Below the pieces are notes generated by a model. It was not told where the DNA came from. It searched no databases and was given only the letters and a program-made list of their open reading frames with translations. From assembly GCF_005405925.1 (NCBI RefSeq), contig NZ_BJHV01000001.1:5828001-5892000 (forward strand): DNA of 64,000 nt. The letters are read 5' to 3'. Origin of the DNA: Streptomyces antimycoticus. GTDB taxonomy: Bacteria > Actinomycetota > Actinomycetes > Streptomycetales > Streptomycetaceae. This document shows positions 8,315-15,688 of the stretch, one piece after another. A program made the position numbers and the translations under genes. Numbering within the stretch: the first letter of the stretch is position 1; every line of letters starts with the position of its first letter.

Positions 8315-8371
8315 ACCCGGTTCGACCGAGTGTCAGAACCGGGTCCTGGGCGTGTCACAGGTCTGTCACAG
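8315..8371. promoter_or_regulatory. sigE upstream region: hairpin and CseB-like direct repeat
   Basis: Two structures lie between mutY and sigE. A perfect 9-bp inverted repeat (ACCCGGTTC at 8315-8323, GAACCGGGT at 8336-8344) could terminate mutY or bind protein. TGTCACAG occurs at 8353-8360 and again at 8364-8371, spaced 11 bp, one helical turn, as OmpR-family regulators prefer. CseB is of that family and activates sigE in S. coelicolor, so this is the best operator candidate. I could not place an unambiguous sigE -10 box. Confidence 0.5.
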
Positions 8372-8417
8372 ACAGGGCCGTGACGAGGAATTTTCTCAGG
8401 TCGGCGGCAGTCGCTTC

Positions 8418-9344
8418 TCAGGTCAGCGGCAGGCGGTAGAGGCCGCCCGAGAGCGGTTCCACCAGCCCGTCGGAGACCAGCCCGTCGAGCGCGCGGGCCC
8501 GCTGCACCGGCTCGTCCCACACCTGGTCCAGCGTCGCCTGCGGTACGGGTGTCACCGTCCCCCGCAACACCGCGAGCAGCTTGCCCCGCACCTGACGGTC
8601 CGTACCGGCGTAGGTCTGGCCGCGCCGCGGCGGTCCGTCGTGCTCCGGGGAACCGGCCTGGCGCCAGGCGCAGAGCGCGGCGATCGGGCAGCGGGCGCAG
8701 TCGGGGGCGCGGGCCGTGCAGACCAGCGCGCCCAGCTCCATCGTGGCGGCCGCCCAGCGCGCCGCGGTCGGCTCGTCGTCGGGGAGCAGGGTGCGGGCCA
8801 GCTTGCGCTCGGCGGCGGTGGTGGCGTTCGGCGGGTACTGCGCACCGCCGACCGCGCGCGCGAACACCCGGCGGACATTGGTGTCCAGGACCGGATGGCG
8901 CTGGCCGTACGCGAACGAGGCCACGGCCGCCGCCGTGTACTCACCCACCCCCGGCAGCGCCAGCAACTGAGCGTGGTCGCGCGGTACGTCACCGCCGTGC
9001 CGCTCCCTTATGGCGGCCGCGGCGCCGTGCAGCCGCAGCGCCCGGCGCGGATAGCCGAGCCGGCCCCAGGCGCGGACCGCCTCACCGGGCGGTTCCGCGG
9101 CCAGGTCGGCCGGGCGCGGCCAGCGGGCGAGCCACTGCTCGTACACCGGCAGCACCCGGTTCACCGGGGTCTGCTGGAGCATGAACTCGCTCACCATCAC
9201 GCCCCAGGCACCGGCCTCGGGGCGACGCCAGGGGAGGTCGCGCGCATGCGCGTCGAACCAGTCGATGACGGGCCGGTGCAGGACGGCTCCGTCGGGGTCG
9301 GGGGATGCGGCGGCCGGGGCGGCGGAAGCGGAAATGGCAGTCAT
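8418..9344 (-). CDS. mutY: A/G-specific adenine DNA glycosylase MutY
   Basis: A 308-residue base-excision repair enzyme that removes adenine opposite 8-oxoguanine. Catalytic Glu is in SEFMLQQTPV, the helix-hairpin-helix is LPGVGEYTAAAV, and catalytic Asp is in HPVLDTNVRR. The 4Fe-4S ligands follow the exact C-X6-C-X2-C-X5-C spacing. The C-terminal domain is shorter than the Nudix-like 8-oxoG recognition domain of E. coli MutY (~350 residues), as in many actinobacterial forms. The ATG at 9344 is chosen by homology; an in-frame extension to 9611 is unlikely to be translated. Confidence 0.94.
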   Translation of the reverse strand: MTAISASAAPAAASPDPDGAVLHRPVIDWFDAHARDLPWRRPEAGAWGVMVSEFMLQQTPVNRVLPVYEQWLARWPRPADLAAEPPGEAVRAWGRLGYPRRALRLHGAAAAIRERHGGDVPRDHAQLLALPGVGEYTAAAVASFAYGQRHPVLDTNVRRVFARAVGGAQYPPNATTAAERKLARTLLPDDEPTAARWAAATMELGALVCTARAPDCARCPIAALCAWRQAGSPEHDGPPRRGQTYAGTDRQVRGKLLAVLRGTVTPVPQATLDQVWDEPVQRARALDGLVSDGLVEPLSGGLYRLPLT

Positions 9345-9679
9345 CGTTCTCGATCCTGGCACGACGGGACGGTTTGCGGGTGCGCTGGGCGCGGGCGTTC
9401 GGGTCGAGCCGCGCCAGTCGTTGCCAAATCGTGCAATACGGGCGTCCGTGCGGGAACGGATGGCCGCTTGCCGCGCCCGGGTGCGGTATCCCTGCCCCTC
9501 AGGGTGGCCGCAGGGCGACTCGGGGGCGTCCGGGGGGGTGTCTTGGGGCGACTCGTGGCGGCCTGGTGGCGGACTTATGGCGGTCTCATGTGCGGGATCC
9601 GGTCGGATCATGAGAAAAGAAGGGAACGGGGCGGGGGTTATTGGCCGGTAGAGCTCCCGATCTCTCGTAGAGTTTCCGC
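9345..9679. promoter_or_regulatory. mutY / membrane-protein divergent spacer, possible leaderless promoter
   Basis: A 335-bp spacer between divergent genes. TAGAGT at 9668-9673 lies 6 nt before the GTG at 9680, which has no ribosome site. This is the geometry of a leaderless transcript. A matching -35 is weak. The rest is G-rich sequence with no gene that I can support. Confidence 0.4.
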
Positions 9680-10533
9680 GTGGGATCTCTGCGCAATCCG
9701 ATCGGGCCGCTTCCCTCCTCCATTTACTGGCGGCGGAGGATCGTTGGGCTGGCCCTGCTCGTCGTCATCGTGCTCCTGGTCATCTGGGCCTTCGGCTGGG
9801 GTGGTTCGGGCGGTGGCGGAAGTGACGAGGGCAAGGGATCGGGCGGCGGGGGCCCCGCGAGCACGATCACCCCGGGGCCCTCCTCATCCGGGCCGGTGAA
9901 CAGCGAACGGCCGGGCGGGCGCGACGAGTCGGACAACGGCGGCTCGGGCTCCGGCGACTCCGGCGGCAGCGGTGGCGGTTCGGACGACGGCGGGACCGGC
10001 GCGAGCGGCGGTGGCGCGGGCGGCGGCAGCGGCTCCGGCGGCTCCTCGGGTGGTGGCGCGGGTGGCGGTGGCATCGGCACCGGGACCGGACCGGGTCTGC
10101 CCGCCGGGTCGAGCCTGCCGGACTGCCGCCCCGGTGACGCGGAGTTGACGGTGCGCAGCGTCAAGGACTCCAAGGTCAAGAACACCTGGGCGCCGGGGAG
10201 AAGCCCACCTTCGAGATCGTTGTGAAGAACACCAAGTCGAGCTCCTGCAAGGTCGACTTCGGCCGGTCGGCGGCCTCGCTGACCATCACGGACGCCAAGA
10301 ACGCCCACATCTGGGCCTCCGGCGACTGCCCGGAGGGCAGCGCCAGCGCGCTGGTCGAGGTGGAGGGCTCCGGCGAGACCAAGCGCACCGTGGAGTGGGA
10401 CCGCAAGCGCAGCGCCGAGCACTGCGCCACCCCGTCGGGCAGCGCGTCGGCCAAGCCCGGCACCTATCTGGTCGAGGTGAAGGTGGACGGCCTCGGCACG
10501 GCCAAGGTGTCGTTCGTCCTCGAGAAGGACTGA
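9680..10533 (+). CDS. Single-span membrane protein with Gly/Ser linker (sequence frameshift)
   Basis: Two reading frames form one gene. Part one has a short cytoplasmic start, one TM (~20-42, IVGLALLVVIVLLVIWAFGW), a ~110-residue Gly/Ser-rich linker and the start of a folded domain (LPDCRPGDAELTVRSVKDSK). Part two continues from ~10196 with VVKNTKSSSCKVDFGRSAAS and ends FVLEKD. One G is missing from the run at 10195-10198 (GGGG where five restore the frame), probably a sequencing error. The outer domain has several Cys that could form disulfides and an Ig-like beta pattern. Function unknown; conserved next to mutY in streptomycetes as far as I recall. Confidence 0.75.
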
Positions 10534-10562
10534 CCAGCGCAAGGGCCGGCCAGCGGCTTTCG

Positions 10563-10589
10563 GGGGCGCCGTTACGCGGACGGCGCCCC
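10563..10589 (+). terminator. Hairpin terminator
   Basis: Perfect 10-bp stem GGGGCGCCGT / ACGGCGCCCC with a 7-nt loop, 30 bp after the stop codon. There is no T-tract, as is common in Streptomyces. Confidence 0.75.
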
Positions 10590-10597
10590 GCCCACAT

Positions 10598-10701
10598 CCA
10601 GCCCTCCGGCGTTTGAGGGGCGGGGTCCGGGGCCGGGGGCCCGGCGGGGGCCCGGGGCCGGCCCCGGTTTCGGGAAGGGGCGGGGCGGGGCGGGGCGGGG
10701 A
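10598..10701. repeat. Streptomyces intergenic repeat and G4-prone tract
   Basis: Positions 10598-10650 match the dispersed Streptomyces element CAGCCCTCCGGCGTTTGAGG, also found three times at 27342-27486. At 10674-10701 five GGGG runs separated by single C form a strong G-quadruplex candidate on the plus strand, just left of the IS-bounded island. Confidence 0.7.
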
Positions 10702-10742
10702 GCAGCCCGCCGCAGGCGCCAAGGCCCAAACGACAGACCCTA

Positions 10743-10761
10743 GTGCCGCATCAGGCAACGT
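10743..10761 (+). repeat. Left terminal inverted repeat of the IS630-bounded element
   Basis: GTGCCGCATCAGGCAACGT, the exact reverse complement of 14300-14318. It contains the stop codon of the left transposase remnant (10751-10753). The target TA lies at 10741-10742. Confidence 0.9.
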
Positions 10762-11225
10762 CCGCCCTGTTCACGACCTCGTGGAGGCGTTCGCCGGCGC
10801 AGTGCTTGTTTCGCCAGATGATGTAGCGACGGATCATGCTGCCCTGCTCAAGTTGTCGAGCGCGAGCACGAGCACGAGCGCGATGCGGATCTCGGGCGGG
10901 TAGAGGCTGTGCAGGTAACGGCAGAACTCCAGAACCTGGTCCGCTTCTCCTTCGGCTTGATGTTGCCGTAGAGCTGGTCTTTGGCCAGGTCGTAGGCGGC
11001 GAACAGATGGCGGACGCCGTGCGGGCGGGTGTAAGTGGCCCGGCGGCGGGGCCTCGGTTCCCGGGCGGGGTCCTTATGGCTGCCGCCGCGTTCGGTCCAT
11101 TGCCGGCCGGGGGTGGGGCTGGAGGTTGAGCGGGCCGAAGTCGTCCTGGCATAGGACGACTTCGGGCTCGCCTTCCTCGGGTATGACCTCACCGTCGGCG
11201 ATCGCGTAGAGGTGTTCGACCTGGG
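10751..11225 (-). pseudogene. IS630-family transposase remnant (left copy)
   Basis: Pieces of one transposase lie in shifted frames: VEHLYAIADGEVIPEEGEPE, DDFGPLNLQPHP, REPRPRRRATYTRPHGVRHL, then a junction to EQGSMIRRYIIWRNKHC and the end VNRADVA. Compared with the right copy, about 170 bp are missing between the DN motif (10851-10856 region) and EQGS. That removes the part with the SWLNRIEAQF signature and the last catalytic acid. The N-terminal DNA-binding part is also absent. The inner boundary is uncertain (about 11225-11340). Confidence 0.8.
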
Positions 11226-11340
11226 CCTTCGATCCGCCGACGCCACGCAGGTGCGTCGAGGAGACCACCCGCCCGCCCGCCGCTCGGGAGAGGGCGACTC
11301 TCGCCTCGGGCGTGGAGGCGCCGCCGGTGACGGCCCAGAG

Positions 11341-11373
11341 TTGACAGATATATTTCGTAGCCCGATATATAGT
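11341..11373 (+). promoter_or_regulatory. padR-type promoter and AT-rich operator, leaderless
   Basis: Consensus -35 TTGACA at 11341-11346, 17 bp, -10 GATATA at 11364-11369, then the GTG at 11380. The predicted start of transcription falls on or next to the start codon, so the message is probably leaderless. Two ATATAT blocks (around 11347-11352 and 11365-11370) flank TTCGTAGCCCG. This symmetry is of the kind bound by PadR dimers, suggesting autorepression. Confidence 0.65.
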
Positions 11374-11379
11374 CGACGC

Positions 11380-11721
11380 GTGACAAGACAGAACCCGTCC
11401 TTGACGGAACCGCAGTACTTCATCCTTGCCGCGCTCATGGACGGGCCGTTGCACGGTTACGGCATCATCAAGGCGGCCGAGCAGGCCACCGACGGGCGGC
11501 TCCGGATCGCTGTCGGCACCCTCTACGGCGCGCTGGAGCGGATGGAGCGGGCCGGACTGGTGGCCGCCGACCATGAGGAGATCGTGGACGGGCGGGCGCG
11601 GCGCTACTACAAGCTCACCGAGGACGGCACCGCGATGCTCAGCCGGGAGGCCCTGCGGATGCAGCAGGCGGCGGCCGTCGTCATCGGCCGTTCACGGGAT
11701 GCCGGAGCGGCCCCGGCATGA
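11380..11721 (+). CDS. PadR-family transcriptional regulator
   Basis: A 113-residue winged-helix regulator. It shows the PadR signature ALMDGPLHGYGIIKAAEQAT, recognition helix VGTLYGALERMERAGLV, wing DGRARRYYKLTEDG, and a C-terminal dimer helix. The start is GTG with no ribosome site, consistent with leaderless translation. Its stop overlaps the next gene's ATG (ATGA at 11718-11721), so the two are coupled. PadR genes coupled to a small membrane protein gene are a common module in which the regulator responds to a ligand or envelope signal. It is cargo of the IS-bounded island. Confidence 0.9.
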   Translation: MTRQNPSLTEPQYFILAALMDGPLHGYGIIKAAEQATDGRLRIAVGTLYGALERMERAGLVAADHEEIVDGRARRYYKLTEDGTAMLSREALRMQQAAAVVIGRSRDAGAAPA

Positions 11722-12674
11722 ACCGTCTGCTGCTTGCGGCCTATCCCGAGCCCTACCGTTCCCGGCATGGAGAGGAGTTGCTGGCTTGCCTGGCCGAGGC
11801 GTATCCCGGCCGCTCCTGGCCCCCGCCGCGGGAAGTTGCCGCTTTGGCGTGTGCCGGGGTGCAGGCCCGCGCCCGTGCCGTCGTCGACGACACGGTCCGG
11901 CCGTGGTGGCTGGACGGCATCCACCTGGCCGCCCTGGCCCTCGCCGCGCTGGCGCTGGTTCCGTACTTGCAGGATGTGTGGCACTGGGCACTGCACATCG
12001 ACCCCGGCCAGCACGCCATCGCCTTCCACTTCTCCGGCTGGTACCCGTGGGCCGGAGGTCCCACGCGGATACGGCTGCTGCCCTACGGACTGCTCCCGCT
12101 GGGCTGCCTGATCGCTCTGCTGCGTGGCAGACCGTGGATCGCGCTGCCGGCCGCGGCAGCCATGATCTGGGCCGGCGCCACGTCCCACGGCCGCACCCTC
12201 TTCGGCGACGAGGGCAAGGCGGGCCTGGGCTACTACGGTCTTGGCACCCCGATAACCGCCCATGACCTGGTCCTGTCGGGGACACTGTGCACCGCGTGCG
12301 CTGTGCTGACGGCCTGCCGTCCCAGCCGTCTGCGGCGCCGCTCGTACCGCTGGCTGGTGCCCGTCGTGCTCGCCATGTACGTGGCCGGGGGCCTGCACAT
12401 CATCTCCGTCAGTCCAACCTTCCAACGCGGCCTGTTCGCCCTCGAAGTCGCCGCGCTGATCGCCGCGTGGGTGGCGACGGCCTCCACCGGGGATTACCGG
12501 TGGCTGATCCCCGTCGCGGCGGTCGCGTTCATCCGCACGCAGGCGATCGTGATCCAGCCGCAGGGGTTCATGCAGTCCCTGCCGAACCTGGTCGTCCTCG
12601 TCCTCCTGATCGCCCCCCTCCCGGTCCTGGCGATCACCGCCCAGCGCCGACAGGGGCAGGCACTCGCCCAATAG
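11718..12674 (+). CDS. Polytopic membrane protein coupled to PadR regulator
   Basis: A 318-residue protein. A short soluble N-terminus (NRLLLAAYPEPYRSRHGEEL) is followed by ~8 hydrophobic segments, for example GIHLAALALAALALVPYL, LPYGLLPLGCLIALL, LVPVVLAMYVAGGLHII and LPNLVVLVLLIAPLPVLAI. The YP.PYR.R.GEEL start is shared by many actinobacterial membrane proteins encoded after PadR regulators. No transport signature is visible. Translation is coupled to the regulator by a 4-bp overlap, so it is probably the regulated target or partner. Function unknown. Confidence 0.8.
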   Translation: MNRLLLAAYPEPYRSRHGEELLACLAEAYPGRSWPPPREVAALACAGVQARARAVVDDTVRPWWLDGIHLAALALAALALVPYLQDVWHWALHIDPGQHAIAFHFSGWYPWAGGPTRIRLLPYGLLPLGCLIALLRGRPWIALPAAAAMIWAGATSHGRTLFGDEGKAGLGYYGLGTPITAHDLVLSGTLCTACAVLTACRPSRLRRRSYRWLVPVVLAMYVAGGLHIISVSPTFQRGLFALEVAALIAAWVATASTGDYRWLIPVAAVAFIRTQAIVIQPQGFMQSLPNLVVLVLLIAPLPVLAITAQRRQGQALAQ

Positions 12675-12874
12675 GAGCGGACCCCCGGTGGGCCGACCGA
12701 GCCCGGCGGCCCACGTCGTGCCGCAAGACGTGCGTGACCGTACTCCCCCCAACGGAAGAAACAGAGCGATGACACAGCACGATTCTCCGTCCCTGCCCGC
12801 GCACCGTCCGGGGGCCTCAAGGCAGGCCCCGAGGCCCCGACGACCCCAGCCCGTCGCGTACGACACGGCCGTGG

Positions 12875-13687
12875 ATGCCGGCTCTGCTGTACGCCCTGGG
12901 GTTCCTGACGGTCTACCTGCTCGCCATCTGCACCCCGTGGGGGCAACGAGCCGAGAACGCACTGTTTGATCTCGGTAAACAAGGCAGCGAAGAAGCATGG
13001 ATCTACCCCCTGTCAGGATCGGAATACGGCTCGACGCCCCTACCCCCGATGGAATTGAGCGCCAAGCCCACCCTGATGGCGGGCCTGGCCGTCATCGTGG
13101 TCCTCACCCTGGTGCGGCGGTGCTGGCGGCAGGGGTGCGCGGCGCTCGGGATCGTCATTCTCACGACCGGAAGCAAGGAGGTGTTCAAATCGGCCATGCC
13201 CCGCCCTGATCTGGTGGGCGCGCGCGAGAATCTCCTTGATCAGGGTTTTCCCAGCGGGCACACGGCCATCCCCGCCGCGCTGACCCTCGCCGCCGTCCTC
13301 GTGGTTTCCCCCCGCATCCGCCCCTACGTCGCCACGGCCGGTGTGCTGTGGCTCGCCTGCATCGCCGCCGCCAGCGCGACCATGGGCGGCCACCGGCCCA
13401 GCGAAGTGCTGGGAGCCACACTGTTGGCCTGTGCCTGTTACGGCCTCGCAACCTGGCTGCTGCCGCCAGCCGCCGTGCCAGGCGCCACGCGGAGCCCCCG
13501 TGCGCTGCCCGTCATCACCCTGACGCTGGCACTGGCCGTCGCCCTCGTTTCCGGCGCACGGAACGACACCCTCACAAGGTCACTGGTCTCCGCGGCGACG
13601 GCCTTCATATGTGCGGCCCTGGTCTGGTACGCCGCAGTCGGGCGGCCCGCACACACCGCACGCCGGACACGCCCCGCACTGGGCTGA
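12875..13687 (+). CDS. PAP2-family membrane phosphatase
   Basis: A 270-residue (from this ATG) membrane protein with about six TM segments. The PAP2 motifs are present: KSAMPRP (motif 1), FPSGHTA (motif 2) and GGHRPSEVLGA (motif 3, nucleophilic His). The family dephosphorylates lipid phosphates such as phosphatidic acid or undecaprenyl pyrophosphate. The ATG at 12875 has no ribosome site. A better start (ATG 12769 after GGAAGA) lies in another frame and encodes ~35 polar residues, so the true gene may start there with a sequence error between. It is the last cargo gene of the island. Confidence 0.8.
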   Translation: MPALLYALGFLTVYLLAICTPWGQRAENALFDLGKQGSEEAWIYPLSGSEYGSTPLPPMELSAKPTLMAGLAVIVVLTLVRRCWRQGCAALGIVILTTGSKEVFKSAMPRPDLVGARENLLDQGFPSGHTAIPAALTLAAVLVVSPRIRPYVATAGVLWLACIAAASATMGGHRPSEVLGATLLACACYGLATWLLPPAAVPGATRSPRALPVITLTLALAVALVSGARNDTLTRSLVSAATAFICAALVWYAAVGRPAHTARRTRPALG

Positions 13688-13805
13688 CCACCCGGCAGGC
13701 TCCGGGCGGGAACCGGCGCATCCTTGCAAAGCGGCGGTCCGACGCCACCGTCCAGTCGTGGAAGCCGTCAACGCCCGAGCGGGGATGCCAGTCTCGTTTC
13801 AATGC

Positions 13806-14310
13806 AGAACGCGGCGGCCGCCATAAGGACCCCGCCCGGGAACCGAGGCCCCGCCGACGGGCGACCTACACCCGCCCGCACGGGGTCCGGCATCTGTTAG
13901 CCGCCTACGACCTGGCCAAAGACCAGCTCTACGGGCACATCAAGAAGACCAAGAACAGGTCGAAGTTCCTGGAGTTCTGCCGCTACCTGCGCTCGCTGCA
14001 CCCGGCGAACGTGCGCATCGCCTTTGTCTGCGACAACTACTCACCGCACCTGACGACGAAGCGGTGCCAGCGGGTCGGGACGTGGGCCGCGGCGAACAAT
14101 GTGGAAATCGCCTACACCCCGGCCAACAGCTCATGGCTCAACCGGATCGAGGCGCAGTTCACCGCCCTGCGCTATTTCGCCCTCGACGGCACCGACCATG
14201 CCAGCCACAAAGAACAGGGAAGCGTGATCCGCCGCTACATCATCTGGCGCAACAAGCACGCCGCCGACGACCGCCTCCGCAAGGTCGTGAACAGGGCGAA
14301 CGTTGCCTGA
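13806..14310 (+). pseudogene. IS630-family transposase remnant (right copy)
   Basis: The C-terminal two thirds of an IS630-type transposase: REPRPRRRATYTRPHGVRHL, DLAKDQLYGHIKKTK, FVCDNYSPHL (DDE aspartate), YTPANSSWLNRIEAQFTALR (SWLNRIE signature with the last acid), ending VVNRANVA. The N-terminal helix-turn-helix part and the first catalytic Asp region are missing. Homology to the left copy begins near 13806 (GAACGCGGCGG). Its stop at 14308-14310 lies within the terminal inverted repeat. No usable start codon follows a ribosome site, so I call it non-functional. Confidence 0.85.
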
Positions 14311-14318
14311 TGCGGCAC
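14300..14318 (-). repeat. Right terminal inverted repeat of the IS630-bounded element
   Basis: ACGTTGCCTGATGCGGCAC, the perfect complement of the left end. It is followed by TA (14319-14320), which is also the TA of the disA stop codon TAG on the minus strand. Confidence 0.9.
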
Positions 14319-15424
14319 TAGACGTACCGCTCCAGGATGGACGACTCGGCCAGCCGTGACAGGCCCTCGCGGACCGAGCGCGCCCGGGCCTCGCCCACGC
14401 CGTCGACCATCTGCAGATCGTCCACGCTCGCCGCCAACAGCTTCTGCAGGCCCCCGAAATGCTCCACCAGCCGCTCGATGATGGCGCCCGGAAGCCGCGG
14501 CACCTTGGCCAGCAGCCGGAAACCGCGCGGCGAGACCGCCGAGTCGAGGGTCTCGGGCGAGCCGGTGTACCCCAGCGCCCGGGCCACGATGGGCAGTTCG
14601 AGCAGCTCGGTGTGGGTCAGCCGGTCCAGCTCGGCGAGCGCGTCGGCCACCGTACGGGTGCGCTTGGCGGTCGGCTCGGGGACGTAGTCACGCACCACCA
14701 GCTCACGCTCGGGCTCCACGCCCGCGATCAGCTCGTCCAGCTGGAGGGAGAGCAGCCGGCCGTCCGTGCCCAGCTCGACCACGTACTCCGCGATCTCGGT
14801 GGCGATGCGGCGGACCATCTCCAGCCGCTGTGCGACCGCGCTCACATCCCGGACGGTGACCAGGTCCTCGATCTCCAGGGCCGAGAGCGTGCCCGCGACC
14901 TCGTCGAGGCGGAGCTTGTACCGCTCCAGGGTGGCCAGCGCCTGGTTGGCACGGGAGAGGATCGCCGCCGAGTCCTCCAGGACCCGCCGCTGGCCGTCCA
15001 CATACAGCGCGATCAGCCGCATCGACTGGCTGACGGAGACCACCGGGAACCCGGTCTGGATGGAGACGCGCTGCGCGGTGCGGTGCCGGGTGCCGGTCTC
15101 CTCGGTGGCGATCGCCGCGTCCGGAACCAGCTGCACCCCCGCCCGCACGATCTTGGTGATGTCCTTGTCGAGGACCAGCGCGCCGTCCAGCTTGCACAGC
15201 TCGCGCAGCCGGGTCGCGGTGAACTCGACGTCGATCACGAAGCCGCCGGTGCACAGCGACTCGACGGTCTTGTCGGTGCCGAGCACGATCAGCCCGCCGG
15301 TGTTTCCCCGGAGGACGCGCTCGAGGCCGTCGCGCAACGCCGTGCCGGGCGCGACCGCGCTCAGGGAGGCACGCATCAGACCGTCGGCCTTGCCGGGTGC
15401 CGTTGCCCGGTCGCCTGCTGCCAC
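14318..15424 (-). CDS. disA: DNA integrity scanning protein / diadenylate cyclase DisA
   Basis: A 368-residue enzyme making cyclic di-AMP from two ATP. The N-terminal DAC domain carries DGA (residues 80-82) and RHR (113-115), the two catalytic motifs. A helical linker follows, then a C-terminal HhH DNA-binding domain ([15 protein letters not shown]) that senses branched DNA. I chose the GTG at 15424 because GGAGG sits 8 nt upstream. The TAG stop uses the TA target of the IS-bounded element plus the first base of its inverted repeat. radA lies upstream on the same strand, as in other actinobacteria. Confidence 0.96.
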   Translation of the reverse strand: MAAGDRATAPGKADGLMRASLSAVAPGTALRDGLERVLRGNTGGLIVLGTDKTVESLCTGGFVIDVEFTATRLRELCKLDGALVLDKDITKIVRAGVQLVPDAAIATEETGTRHRTAQRVSIQTGFPVVSVSQSMRLIALYVDGQRRVLEDSAAILSRANQALATLERYKLRLDEVAGTLSALEIEDLVTVRDVSAVAQRLEMVRRIATEIAEYVVELGTDGRLLSLQLDELIAGVEPERELVVRDYVPEPTAKRTRTVADALAELDRLTHTELLELPIVARALGYTGSPETLDSAVSPRGFRLLAKVPRLPGAIIERLVEHFGGLQKLLAASVDDLQMVDGVGEARARSVREGLSRLAESSILERYV

Positions 15425-15688
15425 TGCACTCCTCCGTCGCAAGGTCTGTCGGTGCCGCCAGTCGCCCTGCCATGCCGGTGTGCGAGGCCACGTATGGGCG
15501 AGACCAGGGCAAAGTCTACCGGCGGCCACCGGCCTCCCGTGGGGTCTCCCGGCGTACGCCCGTAGGTGTGAAACGGAGTGCTGCTCCCCCTGTGCCGCGC
15601 ACCACCCGGTTCACGGCCCCCTTGCGTACGCCCTCACCAGCACACACCGCGCCCACGGCCCGTCACCTTTGCCGCGGTCCTCCGCGTC

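Larger units (their letters stand above)
10743..14318. mobile_element. Composite element bounded by inverted IS630-type remnants
   Basis: A 3,576-bp segment flanked by two broken IS630-family copies in inverted orientation, with their outer ends facing out. The outer 19 bp are perfect inverted repeats (10743-10761 and 14300-14318), each abutting a TA dinucleotide (10741-10742 and 14319-14320), the target duplicated by this family. Cargo: a PadR regulator, a membrane protein and a PAP2 phosphatase. The right TA is part of the disA stop codon. Neither transposase copy is intact, so movement now would need a transposase from elsewhere. Confidence 0.82.

Noticed and set aside
12688..12969. Separate small gene before the PAP2 gene
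   Set aside because: Its second half overlaps the PAP2 membrane protein and reads as a shifted shadow; only the first ~35 codons could be real.
10743..14318. An active transposon
   Set aside because: Both transposase copies lack the N-terminal part, and the left one also has an internal deletion; only the ends look competent.
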